Shown here: in pieces, positions 30,588 through 39,460 of the stretch
Layout: every line of letters begins with the position of its first letter
Numbering within the stretch: the first letter of the stretch is position 1
Source of the DNA: Litorilinea aerophila
GTDB taxonomy: Bacteria > Chloroflexota > Anaerolineae > Caldilineales > Caldilineaceae
Length of the DNA stretch: 64,000 nucleotides
Direction of reading: 5' to 3'
Assembly (NCBI RefSeq): GCF_006569185.2
Contig: NZ_VIGC02000004.1
Span: 186,001-250,000, forward strand
Position numbers and translations under genes: made by a program
Notes under the pieces: generated by a model
Databases searched by the model: none
The model's input: the letters and a program-made list of their open reading frames with translations, nothing else
What the model was told of the DNA's origin: nothing

Positions 30588-31388
30588 ATGATTCGACCGT
30601 TAACAGAGCAGGACCGGAAGCACGTCGTGGCCCTGCTCTCCCAGGACCGGGCCTTGAACCTGTACATCCTGGGCAACCTGGAGACCCTGGGCCTGAAGCG
30701 CGATTTTTGTCAGTTCTGGGGAGATTTTGAGGACAGTTCCGGGGTCCTGCGGGCGGTATTGAATCGTTATATGAACGGATGGACCCTCTATGGCCGACCG
30801 GATGCGGATTGGGCCGGCCTGGCCCAGGTGGTGGATCAGCATCCAGTGCCCGCCGCCCGCCTGCAGGACAATCCCGGCGGCATTCCCTCTTTCCTCCCCT
30901 ACCTGCAGCGATATCGGGCCAGTCAGGAGAAGGTGGAAGAACTTATGACCCTGGCCCCGGAGCACTTCCGGCCTGTGGCGCCGCCGCCAGGGGCCACGGT
31001 GCGGCGGGCCACCCTGGCCGATCTGGATGCCCTCATCCACTTGTACCGGGATGCGGGCTCCATGCAACGGTCACCTGCCGCCGTGGAGCGTCCCCTGCGG
31101 GATACCCGGGTCTGGGTGGCGGAAGTCGCAGGCCAGATCGGGGCCGCTGCCCTCACCAATGCCGAAGTGGCGGATCTGGCCATGATCGGCGGCGTCTACA
31201 CCGTACCCGCCCTGCGGGGGCGAGGCCTGAGCCAGGCCGTGTGCAGCGCCTTATGTCAAGAGCTGCTGCGGGAGGGCAAAGGGCCCGTGCTCTACTGGGA
31301 CACACCGGCGGCAGGTGCCGTCTATCGAAAATTGGGCTTTCAGGCGGTGGGGCGCTGGCGCTCTGTCTGGCTGGCGCCGGCAGACTGA
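30588..31388 (+). CDS. GNAT family acetyltransferase
   Basis: A 266-residue protein; GAGGAG is 6 nt before ATG at 30588. The N-terminal half starts IRPLTEQDRKHVVALL, an acyltransferase-like domain. The C-terminal GNAT core has GGVYTVPALRGRGLSQAVCSAL (acetyl-CoA loop) and VYRKLGFQAVGRWRSVWL. Acceptor unknown. It converges with the sigma factor gene 27 bp downstream. Confidence 0.9.
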   Translation: MIRPLTEQDRKHVVALLSQDRALNLYILGNLETLGLKRDFCQFWGDFEDSSGVLRAVLNRYMNGWTLYGRPDADWAGLAQVVDQHPVPAARLQDNPGGIPSFLPYLQRYRASQEKVEELMTLAPEHFRPVAPPPGATVRRATLADLDALIHLYRDAGSMQRSPAAVERPLRDTRVWVAEVAGQIGAAALTNAEVADLAMIGGVYTVPALRGRGLSQAVCSALCQELLREGKGPVLYWDTPAAGAVYRKLGFQAVGRWRSVWLAPAD

Positions 31389-31415
31389 GCTGCCTCCCGC
31401 GCCCATGGTTCACGC

Positions 31416-32093
31416 CTATTGGAGCATGGCGTCGGGCACCAGCCCCGCCTCGATGAGGAGATCGCGGAGGGTCGCCCGGGCCCGGCTTAGCCGGGACTTG
31501 ACCGTGCCCAGGGGGAGGTTGAGGATCTGGGCTGCTTCGTTGTAGTCGCAGCCGTGGACATCCACCAGGAGGACGACGTTTCGGTGCCAGGGGGGGAGGC
31601 TGTCGATGGCGGCCAGCAGCCGCTCCATGCTTTCCTTCTGGGTGACCAGCGTCTCCGGGTCGGTGCCTTCCTCCGGCGGGTTGAGGCTCAGCTCTCCCTT
31701 GCTCTGCTCCTGGAGTTCATCCAGGCTCAGGGCTCTGCGGCGTTTCTGGCTGCGTAGGTGGTCGTAACAGGTGTTGGTCACGATGCGCAGTAGCCACGAG
31801 CGGAAGTTGCCATCCTGGAAGCGGGGAAGGGCCCGATAGACCTTGATCAGGGCATCCTGAACCGCGTCGGCGGCCGCCTCTTCGGTACGCAGGATGTGGT
31901 GGGCCACCCGTTCGGCCGCGCTGCGGTAGTGTTCGATCAGGTGATTGAAGGCCAGATCGTCGCCGGCCCGGGCCGCCTGAAGCACGTCGGCCAGCTCCAG
32001 CGTGGTGCTGCCGGCGCTCCAGCCTTCGCCAAAGCGCACACTCTCGCTGCCATAAGGATAGTCTGTCGTCGGGGATATTGGAGAATAATTCAT
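31416..32093 (-). CDS. ECF-type RNA polymerase sigma factor (first of two)
   Basis: A 225-residue sigma factor if it starts at MNYSPISPTTDY. Region 2 includes DLAFNHLIEHYRSAAERVAHHI and ADAVQDALIKVYRALPRFQ. Region 4 includes PPWHRNVVLLVDVHGCDYNEAA and GTVKSRLSRARATLR. The ~45-residue N-terminal extension is not needed for the fold. No anti-sigma gene adjoins it; its neighbours are an FHA regulator and two transmembrane kinases, suggesting control by phosphorylation, which is inference. Confidence 0.93.
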   Translation of the reverse strand: MNYSPISPTTDYPYGSESVRFGEGWSAGSTTLELADVLQAARAGDDLAFNHLIEHYRSAAERVAHHILRTEEAAADAVQDALIKVYRALPRFQDGNFRSWLLRIVTNTCYDHLRSQKRRRALSLDELQEQSKGELSLNPPEEGTDPETLVTQKESMERLLAAIDSLPPWHRNVVLLVDVHGCDYNEAAQILNLPLGTVKSRLSRARATLRDLLIEAGLVPDAMLQ

Positions 32094-32346
32094 AGCTCTC
32101 TGCCTTTCTCGATGCAAGCTTCGCCCATGGCATAAGCGAGGCATCCAGGTTTCCTGTCTGCACCCCGATCATAACGGTTTTCGGTTAAAAACATCTGAGG
32201 ATTTCCGGACTTTTTTCGGACCGTTTTCTTACGCTTCCGGTGTGCAGGCAGCGGGAAGGGCAGGCGTGGGGAGGCGGTAGAGGTCGACGGAAAAGGGCAG
32301 GAGAGAAGGCGAAGGAGGGAAAACGAAGGGCCAGAGAGCGGGGCGC

Positions 32347-32991
32347 TCAGTCGACGACCAGCTGGTAGCCGTAACCGCGCACGGTGATGATAAAACGGGG
32401 CTCCTCGGCGTGTTCCGGCTCGATGCGGCTGCGCACCCGGCTCACCATGCGGTCCACATTGGCATCATAGACATCGCCGTTGGCCTCCGGCCAGACGGCC
32501 TGGGCGATCTCATCCTTGCTGACCACCCGGCCACGGCTCTGATAGAGGAACCAGAGCAGGTCAAACTGCTTCACACTCAGGGGGGGATCCAGCAACTTCC
32601 CATCCACGTAGACCTGGCGGGTGGCCGGATCGACCCGCAGCGCTGGCTCCTTCACTGCAATCAGGGCGGGCGCCGTCACCGTGGCGGAGGGATCGTAGAA
32701 ACGGAAGCGGGTGGAGGCAAACTGGATCTCACACCCGTCCTCCAGCCAGGCTGTGGCCCCGGGCGCCAGACGTTTGCCGTTCACCAGTACGCCGTTCTTG
32801 CTGTTCAAGTCGTGGACCTGGTAGGCGTTGTCGATGCGGCGGATCTCCGCATGTTGGCGGGAGGCAAACTGGTCTTCCAGCACCAGATCCGAACTGGCCG
32901 AACGGCCCACGGTGGTGATTTCTGCCGACAGCTCATACTCCATGCCGGCCTGTGGTCCGCTCAGGCAGACAAGTTTCCCAAACTGGCTCAC
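32347..32991 (-). CDS. FHA domain fused to OmpR-type winged-helix DNA-binding domain
   Basis: A 214-residue protein with GTG start and AAGGA 7 nt upstream. Residues ~5-100 form an FHA phosphothreonine-binding domain (VGRSASSDLVLED, SRQHAEI, LNSKNGVLVNG). Residues ~115-213 are a Trans_reg_C domain (LSVKQFDLLWFLYQSRGRVVSKDEI, VYDANVDRMVSRVRSRIE, ITVRGYGYQLV). There is no receiver domain, so signal input is likely phosphothreonine from a Ser/Thr kinase. It is divergent from the two kinase genes, which fits an output regulator of those kinases. EmbR-like in concept. Confidence 0.94.
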   Translation of the reverse strand: MSQFGKLVCLSGPQAGMEYELSAEITTVGRSASSDLVLEDQFASRQHAEIRRIDNAYQVHDLNSKNGVLVNGKRLAPGATAWLEDGCEIQFASTRFRFYDPSATVTAPALIAVKEPALRVDPATRQVYVDGKLLDPPLSVKQFDLLWFLYQSRGRVVSKDEIAQAVWPEANGDVYDANVDRMVSRVRSRIEPEHAEEPRFIITVRGYGYQLVVD

Positions 32992-33002
32992 CCTGGAATC
33001 CT

Positions 33003-33031
33003 TTGATGTGCTTCAAGCGCTATGCTAGAAT
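33003..33031 (+). promoter_or_regulatory. Promoter of the twin-kinase operon
   Basis: -35 TTGATG (33003-33008), 17-nt spacer, -10 TAGAAT (33026-33031). It lies only 12 nt from the FHA regulator start on the other strand, so the regulator could bind here and act on both directions. Confidence 0.65.
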
Positions 33032-33173
33032 AGCCCTATGGGATCCAACCGGGTCCCCAGGGAGTGTCCCATGCCAAATCTACCAGGTCAAATATACCAG
33101 CATCGCCCGAAACTGGCAAGATGTAGGCGGACCTGGCTCAAGTGTTCTATGCCAGCGTGATGGGGAGCCCCCC

Positions 33174-33230
33174 GCCCGGCCAGGAGATCCCACTGGCCGG
33201 GCCTGCCACCGCCTGCTGCCAGCCTTTTTT
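33174..33230 (+). promoter_or_regulatory. Leader hairpin and T tract before the first kinase
   Basis: GCCCGGCCA (33174-33182) and TGGCCGGGC (33194-33202) form a perfect 9-bp stem in the ~215-nt leader. A run of six T follows at 33225-33230, 23 nt before the chosen start. The T run is 22 nt from the stem, so it is not a standard terminator; an alternative 5-bp stem ends next to it. Confidence 0.4.
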
Positions 33231-33252
33231 ATTGACTCTGAACGGCGTATTT

Positions 33253-36162
33253 ATGGACTTCACATCAAACGAGTTAGGCTCTTCAGACCCTGACGCAGAG
33301 CGGGATAGCGGAGCAGGGCGAACAGATGCAGAGCGCAAGCCGGCACCCGGCCCATCCAGCACGTTTCTGCCAGGCGCCAACCTGACCGGCCAGCAGATCG
33401 GTCACTACCTGGTGGAGGAGCGGCTGGGCGGCGGTGTCATGTCCACCGTGTACCGGGCCCGGGATCAGATCCTGGAGCGCACCGTGGCCCTGAAGGTGCT
33501 GATGCCCGGCGCCGACGAGGTGGCCCGGGAACGCTTCCGCCGGGAAGCCCGCACCGTCAGCTTCCTGGAGCACCCCCACATCGTGCGCACCTACCAGGTG
33601 GGGCAGACCGGCGCAGACGGCCTCATTTACATCGCCATGCAGCTGGTGGAAGGCTTCAGCCTCTCCACCCTGCTGGAACGCCACGGCAAACTCTGCGTGG
33701 TGGATGCCTGTAACCTGCTGGAGCCCATCGCCCGGGCCCTGGCCTATGCCCATCGCCACGGGGTGATCCACCGGGATGTCAAGCCGGGCAACATCCTGCT
33801 CCACCGGGTGCCGCCGGGAACACCCCACAGCGTCCAGCTGACTATCCTGGACACGCCTGTCATCCCCCTGCTGACCGATTTCGGCATCGCTCGGGCGCTG
33901 GATGCGCCGGAGCTGACCAGCGTAGGGCGCACCATCGGCACGCCGGCCTTCATGTCGCCGGAGCAATGTGCCGGGCGCTCCGACATCGACGGCCGGGCCG
34001 ACATCTACTCTCTGGGGGCTGTGCTCTATCGCTGCCTGGTGGGGCGTATCCCCTTCACCGGCTCCACCACCCAGATCCTCCATGCCCACGTCTACGAGCC
34101 CCTCCTCATCCCGGACCAGGTCTCCAGGACCCTGCCCCTGGTGGTGGCCGAGACCCTGCGCCGCTCCATGATGAAGGACCCGGCCGAACGCTATCCCAAC
34201 GCCGAGCTAATGGCCGACGACCTGGCCCTGGGCGCCGGGCGGCAAGTGGAGCCCAGCCCGGCTTCCCTGGAGCTCGACCCGGATGAGATGACCCAGACCC
34301 TGGAAGTGGCCCCGGTGACCCAACCCGTCGACTCCGGCGGGACGGTGCTGGTGCCGGCACGCTCCCCCGGCGGCCCTCCCAGCGGCGTTCGGCCGCGCCC
34401 ACCCGTGGGGGAACCCATCCCATCCCCATCACCACGGCCCGTTCCCCGCTCTCGGCGGGCGGTTCTCACCCGTCGCCTGGGGATGGGGGTCCTCAGCACC
34501 GCGGTGGTGCTGTTATTGGTCTTCCTCAGCATCAGCCTGTTCAACAGCGTCTTCAACTCCCTGGGCGAGGATGGGCTGGCCCAGTCGCCCACGGCGACCC
34601 GGCCCCTCGGTTCCCAGGCCGGACCAGGTACGCCCCAGGCTCCTCCCGCGGGGGCGGTTTCCCTTTCTCCCACCCCGTCGGCCCAGACGCCCCCCACCGT
34701 CGGCGCCGCTTCCTCGCCCACAGATCCTCCGGCGACGGTGGCGGCGGGCAGCCCCATCACGGCCACGGCGGTTGCCACCCCGCCGCCCGACGTCACGCCC
34801 ACGCCCATCCCCACGCCGGCGGCCTCCCTCGCCTCGGCCTGGGATGATGCCCAGGCCTTCTACGCCGAGCAGGACTGGGCCGAGGCTCTCTCCTGGCTCA
34901 CCATCGTGCGCCGGATCGACCCGAGCTTCCAGCAAGAGCAGGTGACCGCCATGATGGTGGACAGCTACCTGGGGCTGGCGGCCCAGGCCAATGGCGAAGG
35001 GCAGCCAGAGGTGGCCCTGGATTACCTGGATGAAGCCCTGGCCCTCCAGGAGGACGACATATTGCTCTTGCGCCTGCGGACGGCGACCGCCCAATTTCTG
35101 GAGGCACAGGCCACCCCACCGCCGTCGGTTGAAGAAATGGAGCTGATCCGCCGGAGTCTCCAGCAGGCCCACGCGGCCTATGGGGACAAATTGGCCGAAT
35201 CCCAGAAGCCTTGCGCGGCCATTGAGCAGGTAACGGCGGCCAATCGTATCCTTCCGGACCCGAAATTGTCAGAAAAGCTGGCCGATTATCAGGCACAATG
35301 TGATACGGTGAAGGCGATTGCCGCGGTCAGCCAGTTGGGTGGGCATCTCATCTACTCGGCCTACCAGAACGAGCGGTATCGCATCTTCCGCATGCCGGTG
35401 GCCTACGATGCGCCGTCCACCCTGCTGGTGGAAAACGGCACCCAGCCCAGCCTGCGGCCGGATGGACGGGTGATTGCCTTCTACAGCCTGCGGGCGGACT
35501 ATCAGGGGCTGAGTGGATTCGACCTGAACGCCGGTCTGGATCCCAATGACCGCTCCGTGCGCTACACCGATTTCGTGGAGGATTCCCGGGACAGTCCCCC
35601 GAGCTGGAGCCCGGATGGCAGCCGGCTGGTCTACGCCAGCATGAGCTTTGGCGACGGACGCTCTCGCATCTATGTGGTGCCGGCGGACGGCAGCCGCAGG
35701 GCCACCACGCTGGCCCTGGGCAAAGACCCGGCCTGGCACCCGTCGGACGACTGGATCGTCTACAACGGCACGGACGAGACGGGCAACAACCCGGGCCTCT
35801 GGCTCATGCACAGTGACGGCACCGGCCGTACCCGGCTCACCGACAACGGCAACGATCAGCGGCCCACCTGGTCGCCCGATGGCCGCTACGTGGTCTTCAT
35901 GAGCAACGGCCGGGACGGCAACTGGGAAGTCTATCGGGTGGACCTGTTGGATGGGAGCATCCTTCGCCTGACCAGCCACCCGGCCCAGGATGGCCTGCCG
36001 ACGGTCAGCCCGGACAGTAAGTACGTGGCCTTCTTGAGTGACCGGGACGGTTACTGGCGCATTTACTATGTGCCCATCAATGGTGGGCCAGTTCGTCCTC
36101 TGTCCCGTATGGCGGGCGAGCTGCCCAAGTGGTTGGAGTATGCGATTCAGTGGGTGAACTAG
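33253..36162 (+). CDS. Transmembrane Ser/Thr protein kinase with extracellular beta-propeller
   Basis: A 969-residue protein from the ATG at 33253; earlier GTG/ATG starts are possible. Kinase residues: glycine loop LGGGVMSTVY, Lys81 (VALK), HRD Asp175 (HRDVKPGN), DFG Asp209 and SPEQ. About 25 residues between the catalytic loop and DFG form an insert shared with the next kinase. One membrane helix (VLSTAVVLLLVFLSISLF) is followed by a Pro/Thr-rich stalk and a helical TPR-like region. The end is a PD40/TolB-type propeller (SWSPDGSRLVYAS, TWSPDGRYVVFMS, TVSPDSKYVAFLS). Likely a sensor that signals to intracellular targets such as the FHA regulator. No strong SD at the chosen start. Confidence 0.93.
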   Translation: MDFTSNELGSSDPDAERDSGAGRTDAERKPAPGPSSTFLPGANLTGQQIGHYLVEERLGGGVMSTVYRARDQILERTVALKVLMPGADEVARERFRREARTVSFLEHPHIVRTYQVGQTGADGLIYIAMQLVEGFSLSTLLERHGKLCVVDACNLLEPIARALAYAHRHGVIHRDVKPGNILLHRVPPGTPHSVQLTILDTPVIPLLTDFGIARALDAPELTSVGRTIGTPAFMSPEQCAGRSDIDGRADIYSLGAVLYRCLVGRIPFTGSTTQILHAHVYEPLLIPDQVSRTLPLVVAETLRRSMMKDPAERYPNAELMADDLALGAGRQVEPSPASLELDPDEMTQTLEVAPVTQPVDSGGTVLVPARSPGGPPSGVRPRPPVGEPIPSPSPRPVPRSRRAVLTRRLGMGVLSTAVVLLLVFLSISLFNSVFNSLGEDGLAQSPTATRPLGSQAGPGTPQAPPAGAVSLSPTPSAQTPPTVGAASSPTDPPATVAAGSPITATAVATPPPDVTPTPIPTPAASLASAWDDAQAFYAEQDWAEALSWLTIVRRIDPSFQQEQVTAMMVDSYLGLAAQANGEGQPEVALDYLDEALALQEDDILLLRLRTATAQFLEAQATPPPSVEEMELIRRSLQQAHAAYGDKLAESQKPCAAIEQVTAANRILPDPKLSEKLADYQAQCDTVKAIAAVSQLGGHLIYSAYQNERYRIFRMPVAYDAPSTLLVENGTQPSLRPDGRVIAFYSLRADYQGLSGFDLNAGLDPNDRSVRYTDFVEDSRDSPPSWSPDGSRLVYASMSFGDGRSRIYVVPADGSRRATTLALGKDPAWHPSDDWIVYNGTDETGNNPGLWLMHSDGTGRTRLTDNGNDQRPTWSPDGRYVVFMSNGRDGNWEVYRVDLLDGSILRLTSHPAQDGLPTVSPDSKYVAFLSDRDGYWRIYYVPINGGPVRPLSRMAGELPKWLEYAIQWVN

Positions 36163-36212
36163 TGTCCGGCCGATCTGCAGATGACCCCGGCCCCACCGAA
36201 GGGGCCGGCCTG

Positions 36213-38180
36213 ATGGATCTGTCCGGCCAGCAAATCGGACGTTATTTGATTCGGCAGCGCCTGGGGCAAGGCGGCGTCGCCACCGTCTACCAGGCCTACG
36301 ATCAGGTGTTGGGCCGCTCGGTCGCGCTGAAAATCCTGCTGCCCCACGCGGACGACAAGGCCCAGAGCCGCTTCCGGCGGGAAGCGTTGATGGCCGGCAC
36401 CCTGCGCCATCCCCACATCGTCCGCATCCTGCAGGTGGGGAACGCTTCCCAGGGCAGCGTGGCCTACATCGCCATGGAGCTGGTGGAGGGAGAGAGCCTC
36501 TCCTCCCTCCTGGCACGCCATGGCCGCCTCCTGCCCGAAGAAAGCTGCAACCTGCTGGAGCCCATCGCCCGGGCCCTGGCCTACGCCCACCGGGCCGGCA
36601 TCGTCCACCGGGACGTGAAACCCAGCAACATCCTCCTGCGCATAGCCAGCCCCGGCACACCCAACAGCGTGCAACTGGAATCCTTGGACCATCCCGTGGT
36701 GCCCCTCCTGACCGACTTTGGCGTGGCCCGGGCCCTGGATGCGCCGGAATTGACCAGCACAGGCCGCACGGTGGGCACGCCCGCCTTCATGGCCCCGGAA
36801 CAGTGCTCCGGCCGCCGGGACGTGGATGGCCGGGCCGACATCTACTCCCTGGGGACTGTGCTCTACCGCTGTGTCACCGGCCGCCTGCCCTTCACCGGCT
36901 CCACCACCCAGATTCTCCACGCCCATGTCTACGAGCCGTTGACCATTGACGCGGCGGTCTATCAGCACCTCCCGCCCCTCCTGGTGGAGATTTTGCGCAA
37001 GAGCCTGGCCAAACGGCCGGAGGATCGCTACCCCGATGCGGACGCCATGGCCGACGCGCTGATGCAGGTGGCCGGCCGCCGGCCCCGCCCCGTCGGCCCC
37101 GCAGCAGACGGTGCCACGGCCACCGCCACCCTGACCCTCTCCGGGTTGACGCCGGCAGTCTCCCAACCCGCCGCCCAGGAGATGGCCGTCCTGATTCCAG
37201 CCCCAGGGGACCAGACGCCCCCTTCGGTTACTTCGACCCCGCCGCCGCGGCCTCCCCAGCCCCGGGCCGGGCGTCTGGCGACATTTTCCTGGCCCCGGCT
37301 GGCGCTGGCGGGGATCCTCTTCCTGTTGGCTGTCCTGGCGGGCCTGACCCTGGCCAGCGGCCCCAATGGCTCGCCCCTGGCCCGGCTCACCGGCCGGGTG
37401 GATGCTTCGTCTACACCAGCTGTGGCCGTTATCCCCCGGGAGTTGCCCTTGCCACCCCCTTCCGCGACACCCACCCCTGCCGCCGGTTCGGCGAAGCCCT
37501 TTGGGCCTCCGGCCCAGGGTGGGGTCGGCAGTGGCCCCCGGGCCACCCTGGTGACATCTCCCCTTGCCACATCCGTCTCCACCGCCACCCCCCGGCCTGT
37601 GCCCACGGACACGCCCACCGTCGCGCCGACTTGGACCCCCGCGGCCACGCCCACGGCCGACAGGCCGGAGGGCCCGCCGCCCCAGCCCCAGGCCGCCCCG
37701 TCCGAGGGGTTGGTGGGCACCTGCGCCACGGTCATCGATCCATTCTTCCTGCACGTGGTTAGCGCCCTGGATGAATCCATCCGGCCCCAGTTTCTCTGCC
37801 CCAATGGGCCGGCGCTTGCAACAAATGGTGAGATCTGGCGATTCGAATACGGGTTTATGTTGCATTTGGACGAAACCCCCCTGATCTATGTATACTACGA
37901 TCTCACACAGGAGTGGGAGCAGGTGGTCAACACCTGGCGCGAGGGGGACCCTGTGGTCACCGGCGTGGTAGAGCCGCCCGCCTCCAACCTGTATCAGCCC
38001 GAGCGGGGCTTCGGCCGCGTTTGGGAAGAGCATCAGCGTCAGGTCTCATTGGGATTCGCCACGACTGCGGCGCCGACACCCTTTGCCGCCATCATGCAGT
38101 CATTCCCCGGCGGCATCCTGATCGGCAATCGGGATGATGGCGCGGTCTACCTGTTTTTGCGTTCCAAGTTGCGCCTTTGA
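36213..38180 (+). CDS. Second transmembrane Ser/Thr protein kinase, paralogue of the previous one
   Basis: 655 residues from ATG 36213 (GAAGGGG ~9 nt upstream). A GTG at 36162 overlapping the previous stop by one base is an alternative. The kinase domain is very close to its neighbour: Lys40, HRD Asp134 and DFG Asp168, with the same insert (SPGTPNSVQLESLDHPVVPL) and HAHVYEPL. A single membrane helix (LALAGILFLLAVLAGLTLA) and long Pro/Thr linker follow. The C-terminal ~140 residues have two Cys (GTCATVI, FLCPNGP) and many aromatics and match nothing I recognise. Same kinase but a different extracellular half implies duplication followed by sensor replacement. Confidence 0.93.
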   Translation: MDLSGQQIGRYLIRQRLGQGGVATVYQAYDQVLGRSVALKILLPHADDKAQSRFRREALMAGTLRHPHIVRILQVGNASQGSVAYIAMELVEGESLSSLLARHGRLLPEESCNLLEPIARALAYAHRAGIVHRDVKPSNILLRIASPGTPNSVQLESLDHPVVPLLTDFGVARALDAPELTSTGRTVGTPAFMAPEQCSGRRDVDGRADIYSLGTVLYRCVTGRLPFTGSTTQILHAHVYEPLTIDAAVYQHLPPLLVEILRKSLAKRPEDRYPDADAMADALMQVAGRRPRPVGPAADGATATATLTLSGLTPAVSQPAAQEMAVLIPAPGDQTPPSVTSTPPPRPPQPRAGRLATFSWPRLALAGILFLLAVLAGLTLASGPNGSPLARLTGRVDASSTPAVAVIPRELPLPPPSATPTPAAGSAKPFGPPAQGGVGSGPRATLVTSPLATSVSTATPRPVPTDTPTVAPTWTPAATPTADRPEGPPPQPQAAPSEGLVGTCATVIDPFFLHVVSALDESIRPQFLCPNGPALATNGEIWRFEYGFMLHLDETPLIYVYYDLTQEWEQVVNTWREGDPVVTGVVEPPASNLYQPERGFGRVWEEHQRQVSLGFATTAAPTPFAAIMQSFPGGILIGNRDDGAVYLFLRSKLRL

Positions 38181-38335
38181 GCCCGACGCCCCTGTGTTTT
38201 CGCCAGGCGCCGCGGCCGCAGCCGGCGGGTCAGTGGGCGCCCGGAGTTTCGGCCGCGGCCGTTGACGCCGGCAACTTGTCAATCCCGGCAGTTATTTAAC
38301 CATCCACTCATTCCATTTCCACCAAGGAGGAAACG

Positions 38336-39178
38336 ATGAACAGAATCGTCCCGCGGAGCATGAAAAAGCCCCGGCTGATGGCGGTGAGCGTGCTGGTGCT
38401 GGCCGCCGTGGCCCTGGCTGGCTGTGCCGGCATGCCTTTCGACATCACCCAGATCCCATTCGTGCAGCAGTTCCTGCCGCCCACGCCCACCTTCACGCCG
38501 ACGCCCGTCCCCACCCCCACGCCGACACCGGAGCCGACCCCGACCCCGCGGCCCGGCGAGACGCCGCTGCCACCCACGCCCACGCCCATCCCCACGCCCC
38601 AGGTGACCATCCCCGAGGGCTTCACCATCCTGCGGGATACGGAGCGGGGCTACTCCCTGGCCGTGCCGCGTGGCTGGTCTCAGCTGGACCTGCGCAGCCA
38701 GCAGTTCCAGAACATGGCCAACACCTTCGGCATGGGCGGCCAGATCGCCCAGTTGAACCAGTTCCTGGACTCGCCGGAAGGCCAGGCGGTGGGCATCGTC
38801 GCAGTGACGGACCTGACCGCTGTCATGTTCGGTGGGCTGCCCACGGTGCTCAACGTCTCGGTGATCGACGCGCCCGGCGCCACCCCCGATTCGTTGCTGG
38901 ACTTCCTCCAGGCCAACCTGGAAGCCAACCAGAGCATGCTGGGTGACGTGGACATCCAGGAGTTGAACACGGCCGTGGTGAACAACCTGCCTGCCGTGCG
39001 GGGCTCGGTGGTCGCAGACCTGAGCCAGTACGGCATGAACGCCCGGGTCTTTGCCAAGGTGGTGGCCCTGATCGCCAATGACAAGGTCTACATCCTGACC
39101 CTGGCCACCCAGGAATCCAACCGGGGCGCCAAGGAGCCAGTCTTTGACGCCATCATCGGGACCTTCCGCCCCGAGTAG
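38336..39178 (+). CDS. Lipoprotein with Pro/Thr stalk and PsbP/DUF1795-like domain
   Basis: A 280-residue protein with a strong SD (AAGGAGG, 5-6 nt). The signal peptide ends in lipobox LAGC (Cys at ~30). A stalk of TPTP repeats (residues ~48-88) lifts the domain off the membrane. The folded part (FTILRDTERGYSLAVPRGWSQLDL ... AKVVALIANDKVYILTLATQE ... IIGTFRPE) looks like the PsbP/DUF1795 type of small alpha/beta domain. It follows the two kinases and probably belongs to the same envelope signalling unit, perhaps as a ligand or partner, which is inference. Confidence 0.88.
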   Translation: MNRIVPRSMKKPRLMAVSVLVLAAVALAGCAGMPFDITQIPFVQQFLPPTPTFTPTPVPTPTPTPEPTPTPRPGETPLPPTPTPIPTPQVTIPEGFTILRDTERGYSLAVPRGWSQLDLRSQQFQNMANTFGMGGQIAQLNQFLDSPEGQAVGIVAVTDLTAVMFGGLPTVLNVSVIDAPGATPDSLLDFLQANLEANQSMLGDVDIQELNTAVVNNLPAVRGSVVADLSQYGMNARVFAKVVALIANDKVYILTLATQESNRGAKEPVFDAIIGTFRPE

Positions 39179-39262
39179 GACCGTACAATTTCATTTCGGG
39201 ACACCGGTGGGGCCCTGGCCCTGGGCCTGGCGCCCTACCGGCTGCCCCTTCCCGTGCCTGTA

Positions 39263-39308
39263 TACGTCGTGTGGCAGAAGCTCCGCAAGGACTTTGCCAC
39301 ACGACGTA
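39263..39308. terminator. Perfect 14-bp inverted repeat after the lipoprotein gene
   Basis: TACGTCGTGTGGCA (39263-39276) and its exact complement at 39295-39308 enclose 18 nt. It may terminate the kinase/lipoprotein transcript or belong to the adjacent repeat. Confidence 0.5.
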
Positions 39309-39377
39309 TCTTGTCTCGGGCATCTTGTCTCGGGCATCTTGTCTCGGGCATCTTGTCTCGGGCATCTTGTCTCGGGG
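39308..39377 (+). repeat. Five tandem copies of a 14-bp unit
   Basis: The unit ATCTTGTCTCGGGC is repeated at 39308, 39322, 39336, 39350 and 39364, with only the last base of the last copy differing. It starts on the last base of the preceding inverted repeat. The unit length is not a multiple of three and there is no spacer diversity, so it is neither coding nor CRISPR. Confidence 0.95.
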
Positions 39378-39460
39378 CATTCTGGCTTGGGCGGGTTTCT
39401 GCGCAAGGGCTGGCCTGGCCGCCGGGGACATGCCCGCCGACAAACCATAAGGGGATCGGA

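Noticed and set aside
39308-39377. CRISPR array
   Set aside because: The repeats are 14 bp and directly abutting with no spacers, and no cas gene is present.
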